NCBI RefSeq assembly: GCF_000505545.1
Contig: NZ_AYTB01000013.1
Location: 266,694-330,693 of the forward strand
DNA: 64,000 bases
From: Kurthia huakuii LAM0618
GTDB taxonomy: Bacteria; Bacillota; Bacilli; Bacillales_A; Planococcaceae
Reading direction: 5' to 3'
Each line of letters begins with the position of its first letter. The first letter of the stretch is position 1. Below are positions 18,133 to 26,637 of this stretch, one piece after another. The translations under genes were made by a program, and so were the position numbers. A model generated the notes under the pieces. That model was given only the letters and a program-made list of their open reading frames with translations, had not been told where the DNA came from and did not search any database.

Positions 18133-18630
18133 ATGAATATTCGTATTGCGACAATAGACGATGCTCGGCAACTGTTAGAGGTTATTGAAAATGCCGATGC
18201 GTATGACTCAGTTGTTTTTCAGTTAGAAGAAATCGACTTAAGAGAAGAGCGTATTGTAAAATGGATGGAAGATAATAAAGATTTTATGACGATTTTTGTA
18301 GCGGAGGAAGATGGCGATATTATTGGCTATCTACAATTGAAGCGTGGTGTCATACATAGCACAAAACATTGCGGCACAATCGCGATTGGTGTGCACAGTA
18401 AGGCACGAGGCTCAGGCGTTGGTACAAAGCTTTTTGAACACATGCACGAATGGGCGCGTGCGAATCAACTTCATCGCTTAGAACTGATGGTATTAACGAA
18501 TAATGTCAAAGCGATTTTCCTGTTCCGGAAAATGGGTTATAAAATTGAAGGCACAAAGCAAGATGCGATGTGGATTGATGGGCGATATATAGACGAATAT
18601 TCGATGACGCGTTTTATTGACGAAGAATAA
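18133..18630 (+). CDS. GNAT N-acetyltransferase
   Basis: 165 residues with a full GNAT fold; the acetyl-CoA loop is IGVHSKARGSGVGTKLFEH (about 90-108), followed by MVLTNNVKAIFLFRKMGYKIEGT typical of RimI/PhnO/YhhY-like members. AAAGGGG precedes the ATG. Substrate unknown. Followed by a terminator. Confidence 0.85.
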   Translation: MNIRIATIDDARQLLEVIENADAYDSVVFQLEEIDLREERIVKWMEDNKDFMTIFVAEEDGDIIGYLQLKRGVIHSTKHCGTIAIGVHSKARGSGVGTKLFEHMHEWARANQLHRLELMVLTNNVKAIFLFRKMGYKIEGTKQDAMWIDGRYIDEYSMTRFIDEE

Positions 18631-18636
18631 TATCCG

Positions 18637-18665
18637 AAGGCAAAGCATTTCGCTTTGCCTTTTTC
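18637..18665 (+). terminator. Terminator after GNAT gene
   Basis: AAGGCAAAGC / GCTTTGCCTT stem with a 5-nt loop and a T run. Confidence 0.85.
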
Positions 18666-18705
18666 TATGCGTTTTGTATCATAAGATGGCAGAGAGGTGA
18701 TCGAG

Positions 18706-19383
18706 ATGGTAACAATTTTAGTTGCTGATGATGATGTGCATATTTTAGAGCTTGTATCGCTAACATTGCGCGATGCCGGTTATGATGTCAAAACAGCAAA
18801 AGATGGTATGAAGGCGCTTGAAATCGCGAAAAATCAAGCCATTGATGCGGCCGTACTTGATGTGATGATGCCGTTTATGGATGGCTTTTCATTAACGAAA
18901 GAGCTACGCAAGCGCTTTGATATGCCAATTATTTTATTAACCGCAAAAAATCAAATTAATGACAAGGCGCAAGGTTATGAATCGGGGACCGATGATTATT
19001 TAGTGAAGCCTTTTGATGTACAGGAGCTCTTATTCCGTTTAAAAGCCTTATTGCGCCGCTACAATGTGTACGAGGACAGCGATGTGCTAAAAGCCGGCAA
19101 TTTAACGATTTATAAGTCGAGCTTTAAAGTGATTGTTGGCAATGAAACGTTTTTCTTGCCACCAAAAGAATTTGAGCTGTTGAGTTTTTTAGTAGCGAAT
19201 AAAAAACAGGCATTTACACGTGAACAGCTGATTGAGCACGTATGGGGCTTAGATTTTATTGGCGATGAGCGGACAATCGATGTTCATATAAAACGATTGC
19301 GCGAGCATTTTCGTGATTTAGCAAAAGATGTTGAAATCAAAACGGTGCGCGGCATTGGCTATATGTTAGAGGTTTACGCATGA
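18706..19383 (+). CDS. hssR: Heme response regulator HssR
   Basis: 225 residues, OmpR family. Asp52 in LDVMMP is the phosphorylation site; SGTDDYLVKPFDVQELLFRL and the linker LRRYNVY plus WGLDFIGDERTIDVHIKRLR match HssR of Staphylococcus and Bacillus closely. GAGAGGTGAT favours ATG 18706 over GTG 18697. Known role of the family: with HssS it senses heme and activates hrtAB, a heme efflux pump. hrtAB is not in this window and no HssR direct repeat was seen locally. Confidence 0.83.
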   Translation: MVTILVADDDVHILELVSLTLRDAGYDVKTAKDGMKALEIAKNQAIDAAVLDVMMPFMDGFSLTKELRKRFDMPIILLTAKNQINDKAQGYESGTDDYLVKPFDVQELLFRLKALLRRYNVYEDSDVLKAGNLTIYKSSFKVIVGNETFFLPPKEFELLSFLVANKKQAFTREQLIEHVWGLDFIGDERTIDVHIKRLREHFRDLAKDVEIKTVRGIGYMLEVYA

Positions 19384-20774
19384 AAATGAAAACACTTTAT
19401 ACGAAATTCGTCGTTGTGACGGTTTGTATTATGATTGCGAGTTCAGTCATTGCGTTTGTGTTATCAAATGGCTATTACCAATATAAGTTAAAGCCTGAAA
19501 ATGATTTGAAAAATATGCGGATTGCACAAAGTATTGCGGAATTCACAGATGTGCATGCGGATATGTCGCTTGATGATTATTTGGAAAATTTATCGGAAAT
19601 TGGCTATCAATTTTATATTGTTGAAGATACCGGCGAAGAGCGCTTTTATGGCTCACCATTTCGCAATAATGACCTATCACAGCAAGCAATCGATGAAGTA
19701 CTTGTTGGTGAACTATATCATGGTATGCGCGACTTTCCGCAGCAAACATTTGTCACAGGCTTTTTTGCAAATGAGCTAACGAATACAGTAGGGGTGCCGC
19801 TGACGCACAACGGGCATCATTATGCGCTGTTTTTACGCCCGGATATTAAGCTATTATTTAATGAAATGCATGGCCTATTTGGCGTGATGTTTGCGGCGGC
19901 GATTTTACTAAGCATTTTATTTGTTTTTGTCAGCACGTATTATTTAGTGAAACCGATTCGTAAATTAACGCGTGCTACGCATGTCATTGCAGAAGGGAAA
20001 TTTGATGTGCCACTTGACGTCACAACGAAAGATGAAATTGGGCAGCTAGCGACAAGTTTTTCACATATGACTGCGCAACTGGCGAAGATGGAAGATGTGC
20101 GCCGTCAGTTTATTTCTAATGTGTCGCATGATATTCAGTCACCATTATCTAGCATTAAAGGCTATACGAATTTATTGGCGAAAGACTCGCTGACCGATGA
20201 GCAAAAGCGCTCGTATATCGAGGTAATTAATAGCGAAATTCAACGTTTATCGAATTTAACACAACAGCTCTTGCAATTGACATCGATTGACCAAATGCAG
20301 CATTTAGTAAAATTTGAAACGGTTAATTTGACGGCATTGTTGCAGGAGATGCTACATCAACATCAATGGAAAATTGGACAAGCGGGGATTATGCTGCGTT
20401 CGCAAATTGACGATATTGTGCTCGAAGCCGATACGGTGATGGTTGGCACAATTGTTGATAATTTATTAACGAATGCCACAAAATACAATCGCGAAGGTGG
20501 GAGTATTGAGCTAATTGCAAAAAATGATGGCGAGCAGGTCATGTTACAAGTCAAAGATAGTGGCATTGGCATGACAAATGAGCAACGCGCGCGTATTTTT
20601 GAACGATTTTACCGCGCTGATGATGCACGAACGCAAACGGTGTCAGGCTCAGGACTTGGATTATCAATTGTTGAGTCGATGGTGAAACTGCATAACGGGA
20701 CAATTACGGTCGACAGTACGTTGCATGGTGGTACAACATTTACAGTTCGATTGCCGAAAAAACAAAGGTTATAA
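19380..20774 (+). CDS. hssS: Heme sensor histidine kinase HssS
   Basis: 464 residues, overlapping hssR by 4 bp. Two TM helices (about 10-30 and 163-185) enclose an extracellular domain whose FYGSPFRNNDLSQQAI, ELYHGM, VTGFFANELTNTVGV and LFLRPDI match HssS sensor motifs. HAMP, then HisKA with His250 (NVSHDIQSPLSS), then HATPase with DNLLTNATKYN and GSGLGLSIVES. Detects heme at the membrane and phosphorylates HssR in known systems. Confidence 0.83.
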   Translation: MKMKTLYTKFVVVTVCIMIASSVIAFVLSNGYYQYKLKPENDLKNMRIAQSIAEFTDVHADMSLDDYLENLSEIGYQFYIVEDTGEERFYGSPFRNNDLSQQAIDEVLVGELYHGMRDFPQQTFVTGFFANELTNTVGVPLTHNGHHYALFLRPDIKLLFNEMHGLFGVMFAAAILLSILFVFVSTYYLVKPIRKLTRATHVIAEGKFDVPLDVTTKDEIGQLATSFSHMTAQLAKMEDVRRQFISNVSHDIQSPLSSIKGYTNLLAKDSLTDEQKRSYIEVINSEIQRLSNLTQQLLQLTSIDQMQHLVKFETVNLTALLQEMLHQHQWKIGQAGIMLRSQIDDIVLEADTVMVGTIVDNLLTNATKYNREGGSIELIAKNDGEQVMLQVKDSGIGMTNEQRARIFERFYRADDARTQTVSGSGLGLSIVESMVKLHNGTITVDSTLHGGTTFTVRLPKKQRL

Positions 20775-20777
20775 GAA

Positions 20778-20829
20778 ATAATAGAGAAAATGGCTTTCCA
20801 GTAAGGATGTGCCGTTTTCTCTATTTATT
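20778..20829 (+). terminator. Terminator of hssRS
   Basis: AATAGAGAAAATGGC / GCCGTTTTCTCTATT stem with one mismatch and a T-rich tail. Confidence 0.85.
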
Positions 20830-21043
20830 TTAAGAAACAGAAGTATATAATAGTTAGTAATTATGAGAAAATCTTTAAGAATAAAAAGCCTAAAGACTTA
20901 TAGCTACATCTAAAAAAAGAATGAATGGACCTACAAAATAAGTAGAACTGTACTAGAATCATAAACAATCGTTATAATATACTATAATTATAAAAAGAGA
21001 ACTATTATCTTATTAGTGCTAGCAACTAGAGTGGGAGAAAAAA

Positions 21044-22198
21044 ATGCGAGAATTGTTATTTTTACAAGTGAAGCCAGGGTGTCTTTTTTTTAATCAGTTG
21101 ACAATTGATAATGTCAATCGTGCAAAAATATCGTTAATTATTGTTATTATTTTTGAGTTATCCTTAGTAGTACGTAATATCCTCGAGTACGGCTTGTCAA
21201 TGCATTACTATGTCATTTTTTATAGCGTGCTGTTAGTCGTATCGATTGGATCATTGTTGCTATTATGGTATTTGCCGAATAAGGAACAACATATTCGTTT
21301 TTTAGATCGTTTTATATTTCTCTATTATTTATTTTTTATTTTATGGGGTGGCGCTTTAACAGCTCTAGATCAAGGGTCTTATGGGCAAGTGACGGCCTAT
21401 TTATCGAATGTATTAGTCGCTGTGTTAATGTATCATTGCTCGATGCGCAAATTTGTCGTGCTACAATTTGTGCCACTTGTTATCGTGGCGTTTGCGATGC
21501 ATTATGCACAACCAAATGAAGCAATATTTATCGGTCATTTAATTAATATGACGATATTTATGGTCTTTGCAACGATTGGTTCACGCTTTTTATATAATAA
21601 CGCCGCACAAAATCATTTACAGCGCGAATTGTTATGTGAAACAAATGAAGAGCTTGAAGCGTTAAATACGGAATTGGAATATTTATCGGTGCGTGATGAA
21701 TTAACGACATTGCCCAACCGCCGCGGATTGTACCGCTATTTGGAGCAGCATTTACACGATGAGCAGCAAGTAGTCAGTGCGGTTATTTTAGATATTGATG
21801 CATTTAAACATTACAATGATTTTTATGGCCATTTAGAAGGCGACTATATCTTGCAACGCGTCGCAAAAATTTTACAGCAACAAGCTGAACAGCATCGTGC
21901 GTTTGTGGCGCGTTTTGGTGGCGAAGAGTTTATGTTTATTTGCTTTCATGATGATGCAGAAAATGTTGAGGATTTTGCTGAAGATGTGCGCCAAGCGGTT
22001 TTTCAAGCACATATGCCACACGCCTCTTCACCATTTGCGGCATTTTTAACGGTGAGTTTAGGCGTGTCTAATTCGCATAGCGCGTCAACTGTTAATATGA
22101 CGCAATTGTTTAAGGAAGCAGATGAAGCATTGTATGAAGCGAAACATCGTGGCCGCAATGGTGTTTGTCGGTTCGATGACGTAGCAATAGGGGTATAA
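21044..22198 (+). CDS. Membrane diguanylate cyclase (GGDEF)
   Basis: 384 residues: about six TM helices in the first 190 residues, a short coiled linker (ELEALNTELEYLSVRDELT), then a GGDEF domain with active-site GGEEF at 292-296 and a conserved DIDAFKHYND substrate site. It should make cyclic di-GMP from GTP. No RxxD inhibitory site is visible just ahead of the active site. The N-terminal sensor is not recognised. Ends inside the palindromic repeat copy B, which supplies its terminator. Confidence 0.87.
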   Translation: MRELLFLQVKPGCLFFNQLTIDNVNRAKISLIIVIIFELSLVVRNILEYGLSMHYYVIFYSVLLVVSIGSLLLLWYLPNKEQHIRFLDRFIFLYYLFFILWGGALTALDQGSYGQVTAYLSNVLVAVLMYHCSMRKFVVLQFVPLVIVAFAMHYAQPNEAIFIGHLINMTIFMVFATIGSRFLYNNAAQNHLQRELLCETNEELEALNTELEYLSVRDELTTLPNRRGLYRYLEQHLHDEQQVVSAVILDIDAFKHYNDFYGHLEGDYILQRVAKILQQQAEQHRAFVARFGGEEFMFICFHDDAENVEDFAEDVRQAVFQAHMPHASSPFAAFLTVSLGVSNSHSASTVNMTQLFKEADEALYEAKHRGRNGVCRFDDVAIGV

Positions 22199-22338
22199 AA
22201 AAAGAGGCTTGGACAAAACATTTCATGTTCCTTTTTAGCGTTCGCCACAAAAAACCGGAACCGCGCCACCGCGCGATTCCGGTTTTTCTTATGCTCATCT
22301 GAGATGGTGTTTTTATACTTATGTCCAAGCCTCTTTTT
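22199..22338. repeat. Palindromic repeat copy B, complete
   Basis: 140 bp. Outer arms (22199-22215 and 22322-22338) are a perfect 17-bp inverted repeat, AAAAAGAGGCTTGGACA. Inside lie AGCGTTCGCCAC, an inner hairpin AAAAACCGGAA-CCGCGC / GCGCG-TTCCGGTTTTT with a 4-nt loop and one mismatch, and TTATGCTCATCTGAGA. It separates convergent genes and can terminate both. Confidence 0.88.
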
Positions 22339-22340
22339 AT

Positions 22341-22529
22341 TTAAGCGACTGGATCTAATAAGATCGCTAATTCATCAATATCATTAATATGGTAAGTTGA
22401 TAAGCGGTCATCTGCCGTATGAATCGATAATTGATTTTCACCAATAGTTGTTACTGTACCGATTGTTGTACGATTCGCATTTTCAACGATTACTTTGTCA
22501 TTAATTTTTACATTTTGGAATTTTGTCAT
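22341..22529 (-). CDS. Small unknown protein, 62 residues
   Basis: Beta-rich composition with alternating V/I/T and a likely KOW/SH3-like barrel (VKINDKVIVENANRTTIGTV). GAGG-type ribosome site upstream of the ATG at 22529. It vaguely recalls small DUF2187-like proteins of Bacillus, not firmly. Single gene, sharing the repeat copy B as terminator. Confidence 0.6.
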   Translation of the reverse strand: MTKFQNVKINDKVIVENANRTTIGTVTTIGENQLSIHTADDRLSTYHINDIDELAILLDPVA

Positions 22530-22904
22530 GTAAAACGCCTCCTAGTTAATAGATGGCTGACTTACAGCGACATAATCTCGTTTTTCGTATTTTTCCAACG
22601 TTTCTGCGATGTTGCTGTCTGTGTCAGCTGTCAGAAATGAGTATCAGTTGTGAGATGTCTGACCTTTATTCTGTTTCTATGAATACTATACAACGATTGT
22701 AGCTGTGCGTCAAAGTTTTTGTCCTCAGCGTATAAAACTTCAACATTTCAATATTTTAAAAAAACAAAGCAGCCGATAATGTATAATAGAAAAGAGACAA
22801 AAAATAGACAGTGCATAAAATTTTTGCATGATAAAGAAATGTTTGTGTAAAATAAAAGTAATTTATTTTGCGATAAAACGAAATCTACGAAGGGAAGGAA
22901 TGCT
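22530..22904. other. 375-bp intergenic region, divergent promoters
   Basis: No open frame with a ribosome site was seen. A TATAGT-type -10 for the small gene lies on the minus strand near 22685. The right part is very AT-rich, contains TGCATAAAATTTTTGCATGA near 22811, and leads into the regulator gene. Confidence 0.45.
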
Positions 22905-24188
22905 ATGAAACAACCGGAATTAACGGCGCTGTATCGCTATATTACAAATCATGTCGAAGCGGGGATTCACGCTATTGACGTGCAAGGAAAAACGCTTATT
23001 TATAATGATAAAATGCGTCAATTAAAAGGAATTTCAAGCGATGAGCGCATGGAACAAGCACTTGATGCACGCGGGCAAGATAGTTTAATTTATCATGTTC
23101 TCAAAACGGAGCAGCCGATTAAAAATCATCGTCAAAATTATTGGCTTAAGTCCGGTGAAGAATTTGTGACGCTATCGGATTTGACGCCGGTGTATCAACA
23201 ACAGACCTTGATAGGCGCCGTTGAAATCACACGTGATATTACCGAGCAGGAATTGCTTGCCTATCAACCGCTACGCCGTTATGGGAAGCCTTTATTGTTT
23301 GAAACAATTACGGCTGTATCGAAAAAAATGGCACGCGTCATCGACAAGGCGCGCATGGCCGCTGAAAATCAAATGCCGGTGTTATTATATGGGGAGTCTG
23401 GCGCTGGAACGGACCTTATTGCAGAAGGTATTCACCACGCGTCAACGGTGAAGAAAGAGCAGTTTGTGACATTGATTTGCCGGCACGATGAACAGGCGCT
23501 GTTATCGCAAATTGCTGCACTTTTTGATGAGCAACAAAATGTTACGGTCTTTTGCGAACGTCTGGAATATTTAAGTTTAGAAGGGCAGCAACGTCTTCTA
23601 GAATTGTTTGAACGACATCATGAGCACAATCAGTTTATCGCCTCTGTTGGCGATGATCCGATTGATTTAATTAGCGAGCAAAAGCTATTAAAAGAACTGT
23701 ATTACTTTTTTGCGTCAGTATGTGTACGCGTGCCGGCATTGCGCGAACGTAAAGAAGATATTCAACCATTTATTGATGATTATTTTAAACGTTACCGCGA
23801 GACGACCGGCAGCCAATTAGAAGGCTTGTCTGAGCGCGTTGAACAACTTTTTATGGACTATGAGTGGCCAGGGAATTTAAAAGAACTTGAAATATTGCTT
23901 GATGAAACGATGAGTACAGTAACAAATGAACGCCAAATTGATGTTGACCAATTGCCGATGTCATTTCGTTGGAAAGTACAACGTGAGGAAGAGGTCGAGC
24001 CGGTGCAATCGATTGTCGTGACATCAAAGCAAGATATTCGCCCGCTGACCATTTTTATGCAGGAAATGGAAGAATATTATATTAAAAATGCACTTGAGCT
24101 ATTTGATGGTAATGTTTCACAAGCGGCGAAAGCATTGGATATCCGCCGCCAAAGTTTGCAATATCGTTTAAAAAAATTTGAAGATTAA
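22905..24188 (+). CDS. Degenerate sigma-54-type activator, RocR-like
   Basis: 427 residues: PAS domain (about 10-115), AAA+ domain (about 135-355) and Fis-type HTH (NVSQAAKALDIRRQSLQYRLKK near the C terminus, residues about 402-423). Walker A reads GESGAGTD at 163-170, so the ATP-binding Lys is Thr. The segment where GAFTGA should be (after LICRHDEQALLSQIAALF) is missing, and Walker B reads TVFCERLEYL. It therefore should neither hydrolyse ATP normally nor contact sigma-54. It may act as a simple DNA-binding regulator of the downstream putP. GGGAAGGA ribosome site. Confidence 0.82.
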   Translation: MKQPELTALYRYITNHVEAGIHAIDVQGKTLIYNDKMRQLKGISSDERMEQALDARGQDSLIYHVLKTEQPIKNHRQNYWLKSGEEFVTLSDLTPVYQQQTLIGAVEITRDITEQELLAYQPLRRYGKPLLFETITAVSKKMARVIDKARMAAENQMPVLLYGESGAGTDLIAEGIHHASTVKKEQFVTLICRHDEQALLSQIAALFDEQQNVTVFCERLEYLSLEGQQRLLELFERHHEHNQFIASVGDDPIDLISEQKLLKELYYFFASVCVRVPALRERKEDIQPFIDDYFKRYRETTGSQLEGLSERVEQLFMDYEWPGNLKELEILLDETMSTVTNERQIDVDQLPMSFRWKVQREEEVEPVQSIVVTSKQDIRPLTIFMQEMEEYYIKNALELFDGNVSQAAKALDIRRQSLQYRLKKFED

Positions 24189-24191
24189 GCC

Positions 24192-24222
24192 AAAGGATTT
24201 TGCATTTGCAAAATCCTTTTTT
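24192..24222 (+). terminator. Terminator after activator gene
   Basis: AAAGGATTTTGC / GCAAAATCCTTTT stem with a 4-nt loop and T run, separating the regulator from putP. Confidence 0.88.
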
Positions 24223-24362
24223 CGTGTAATAATTTACTTAATGATTCGTGAATAACTTTTTCGCACTAGCGTAAAATAATAATACGCGTGTTTTTATTAT
24301 CGTTTCAAAATTTTGATTTTTCCGATTATTATTGGAAGTATACATATGAAAAGAGGGATTTC

Positions 24363-25844
24363 ATGTCAGATAATGGATATCAATTAATTGCCATTACACT
24401 TTATATGATTTTGATGCTTGCAATCGGCTGGTATGCATTCCGTCGCACAGACAATTTGACGGATTATATGTTAGGTGGTCGCTCACTCGGGCCAGCCGTT
24501 ACAGCATTAAGCGCGGGTGCTGCAGATATGTCAGGGTGGTTATTAATGGGCTTACCGGGTGCTGTATATGCGGCAGGGTTAGTAGAAGGTTGGATTGCGA
24601 TTGGTTTAACAATCGGAGCCTATACAAACTGGCGCATTGTGGCACCACGTTTACGTGTCTATACACAAGTATCAGACAATGCGATTACGATTCCGAGTTT
24701 CTTAGATAGTCGCTTAAAAGATAGCTCAAAATTATTGCGCATCGCATCAGGTCTTATTATTTTAGTATTCTTTACGTTTTATGTGTCATCAGGTATGGTA
24801 TCAGGCGGTGTGTTTTTTGAAAGTTCGTTTGGTTATTCATACCATACCGGCTTATTTATCGTCGCTGGTGTCGTCGTTGCCTACACGCTATTTGGCGGGT
24901 TTTTGGCGGTAAGTTATACAGACTTTATTCAAGGACTTACGATGTTTGTCGCATTAATCGCTGTGCCAATTGTTGGATTGTATTATACGGGCGGCGTATC
25001 GGAAACGCTCGCAACGATTAAAGAAGTCAATCCGGATATGTTAAGCCTTGTCGCAACAGCAACAACGGCCGGTGTTATTTCAAGTCTTGCGTGGGGGCTT
25101 GGTTACTTTGGTCAGCCACATATTATCGTTCGTTTTATGGCGATTTCAAGTGTTAAAGAAACAAAACAAGCGCGCCGCATTGGTATCGGTTGGATGTTTT
25201 TAAGTTTATTTGGCGCTGTCGCAACGGCGTTAGTCGGCGTAGCGTATTTTAAGCAAAATAATTTAACTTTAGAAGATCCAGAGACCGTTTTTATCTCACT
25301 TGGTCAAATTTTCTTCCATCCATTTATTGCCGGCGTCATGTTAGCAGCCATTTTAGCAGCAATTATGAGTACGATTTCATCACAACTAATCGTTACATCA
25401 TCAGCATTAGTCGAAGATATTTATAAAAAAGTATTTAATAAAAATGCCTCTGATAAACATTATGTCTTTATGGGGCGTATGGCTGTATTAGCCGTCTCGC
25501 TCGTTGCATTTTACTTATCATGGGAACAAAATGACACGATTTTAAAATTAGTATCGTTTGCATGGGCTGGATTTGGTTCGGCCTTTGGACCAATTATTTT
25601 ATTAGCGTTGTACTGGCGCAAGTTAACAAATTGGGGCGCGTTATCAGGCATGGTTGTTGGAGCAGTCGTTGCGTACGTTTGGGGCTCAAATGCTGCACTA
25701 CACGCGATGTTGTATGAAATTGTGCCAGGTTTCTTCTCGGCTTTAGTAATCGCCATCATTGTTAGCCTTGTGACATATAAGAAAAATGAGCGTATTGAGC
25801 AAGAATTTGATGAAACATTACGTATTTTAAAAGAAGAACATTAA
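24363..25844 (+). CDS. putP: Sodium/proline symporter PutP
   Basis: 493 residues, SSS family, about 13 TM helices. DYMLGGRSLGPAVTALSAGAADMSGWLLMGLPG (TM2 region, quoted in part) and GYFGQPHIIVRFMA are hallmark PutP motifs. ATG 24363 is chosen for AGAGGGA just ahead; the longer frame upstream lacks a ribosome site. Imports proline with sodium, for nutrition or osmoprotection. Its gene follows the RocR-like regulator on the same strand; no -24/-12 promoter was found between them. Confidence 0.92.
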   Translation: MSDNGYQLIAITLYMILMLAIGWYAFRRTDNLTDYMLGGRSLGPAVTALSAGAADMSGWLLMGLPGAVYAAGLVEGWIAIGLTIGAYTNWRIVAPRLRVYTQVSDNAITIPSFLDSRLKDSSKLLRIASGLIILVFFTFYVSSGMVSGGVFFESSFGYSYHTGLFIVAGVVVAYTLFGGFLAVSYTDFIQGLTMFVALIAVPIVGLYYTGGVSETLATIKEVNPDMLSLVATATTAGVISSLAWGLGYFGQPHIIVRFMAISSVKETKQARRIGIGWMFLSLFGAVATALVGVAYFKQNNLTLEDPETVFISLGQIFFHPFIAGVMLAAILAAIMSTISSQLIVTSSALVEDIYKKVFNKNASDKHYVFMGRMAVLAVSLVAFYLSWEQNDTILKLVSFAWAGFGSAFGPIILLALYWRKLTNWGALSGMVVGAVVAYVWGSNAALHAMLYEIVPGFFSALVIAIIVSLVTYKKNERIEQEFDETLRILKEEH

Positions 25845-25845
25845 T

Positions 25846-25890
25846 TAAAAAGACACTCTTGTGCTAAAACAGCCAAGAGCGTCTTTTTTT
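25846..25890 (+). terminator. Terminator between putP and GNAT
   Basis: AAAAAGACACTCTTG / CAAGAGCGTCTTTTTTT stem with one mismatch, 13-nt loop; usable on both strands. Confidence 0.85.
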
Positions 25891-25894
25891 AATA

Positions 25895-26392
25895 TTAAAT
25901 TTGTTTTCCTAAAATAACTAAATCACGTTTAATACCGTCTAATTCGGCAATTGCTGGATAGAAGCCCCATTGCTCAAAACCAAAATGTTTAAACAGCGCA
26001 AGGCTCGGTGTATTATGACCAAAAATAAAGCCAAGTAATGTTTCAATGTGTAACGCAGGGCAAGCATCTAACGCAAATTGAATTGCTTTTTTTCCTAAAC
26101 CTTGGCCGCGGAACTGTTCGTCTAAATAAATACTTACTTCAACCGTACCATCGTAGGCAGGGCGTCCGTAAAAGTCTTGAAAGCTAATCCAACCACAAAT
26201 CATACCATCTAATTCGATAACCCATAGTGGGCGGCGTGCTTCGGTATGTTCATAAAACCACGGCGTGCGATTTTCAAGTGATACTTCTTCGGTATCGGCG
26301 GTTACGGTGCGACTAGCGATTGTTGAGTTGTAAATGTCTACGATGCGCTGTAAATCTGCTAACTGTGCAAAACGAAATGTAGGATTTGTCAT
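25895..26392 (-). CDS. GNAT acetyltransferase, phosphinothricin-type
   Basis: 165 residues. ATG 26392 follows AGGAGTGATGAAC, so the 20-residue extension is rejected. SRTVTADTEEVSLENRTPWFYEH, EVSIYLDEQFRGQGLGKKAI and HNTPSLALFKHFGFEQWGFYP match the PAT/YwnH-like group, which acetylate small amino-containing compounds such as phosphinothricin or methionine sulfoximine. Natural substrate not inferable. Confidence 0.85.
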   Translation of the reverse strand: MTNPTFRFAQLADLQRIVDIYNSTIASRTVTADTEEVSLENRTPWFYEHTEARRPLWVIELDGMICGWISFQDFYGRPAYDGTVEVSIYLDEQFRGQGLGKKAIQFALDACPALHIETLLGFIFGHNTPSLALFKHFGFEQWGFYPAIAELDGIKRDLVILGKQI

Positions 26393-26555
26393 GTTCATCA
26401 CTCCTAAATAAATACTATGCTTAGAATAACATATTTCTTGAAAAAAACGCATTCACATCATATTTGTTACAATCATGTTTCTACTATGACTAATTGTTGC
26501 AAAAATATTACTATTTAATTGTAAGATGATTACATTTGAAACGAATGTCATAAAG

Positions 26556-26580
26556 GTTTAATGCGCCGCTTTAAGGGTAT
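26556..26580 (+). promoter_or_regulatory. Sigma-B-type promoter before pyruvyl transferase
   Basis: GTTTAA (26556-26561), 13-bp spacer, GGGTAT (26575-26580) match the B. subtilis sigma-B consensus exactly in both hexamers. It lies 58 bp upstream of the ATG at 26638. Confidence 0.65.
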
Positions 26581-26637
26581 ATCAATATAATAGAATAGAG
26601 GATATAGTTACATAAAGAAATCTAGGAGGAAATACAT

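Noticed and set aside
22199..22338. CRISPR-like array from the repeated palindromes
   Set aside because: Copies are kilobases apart and not separated by unique spacers.
24189..24362. Sigma-54 promoter before putP
   Set aside because: No TGGCAC-N5-TTGCA; the only TTGCA belongs to the terminator hairpin.
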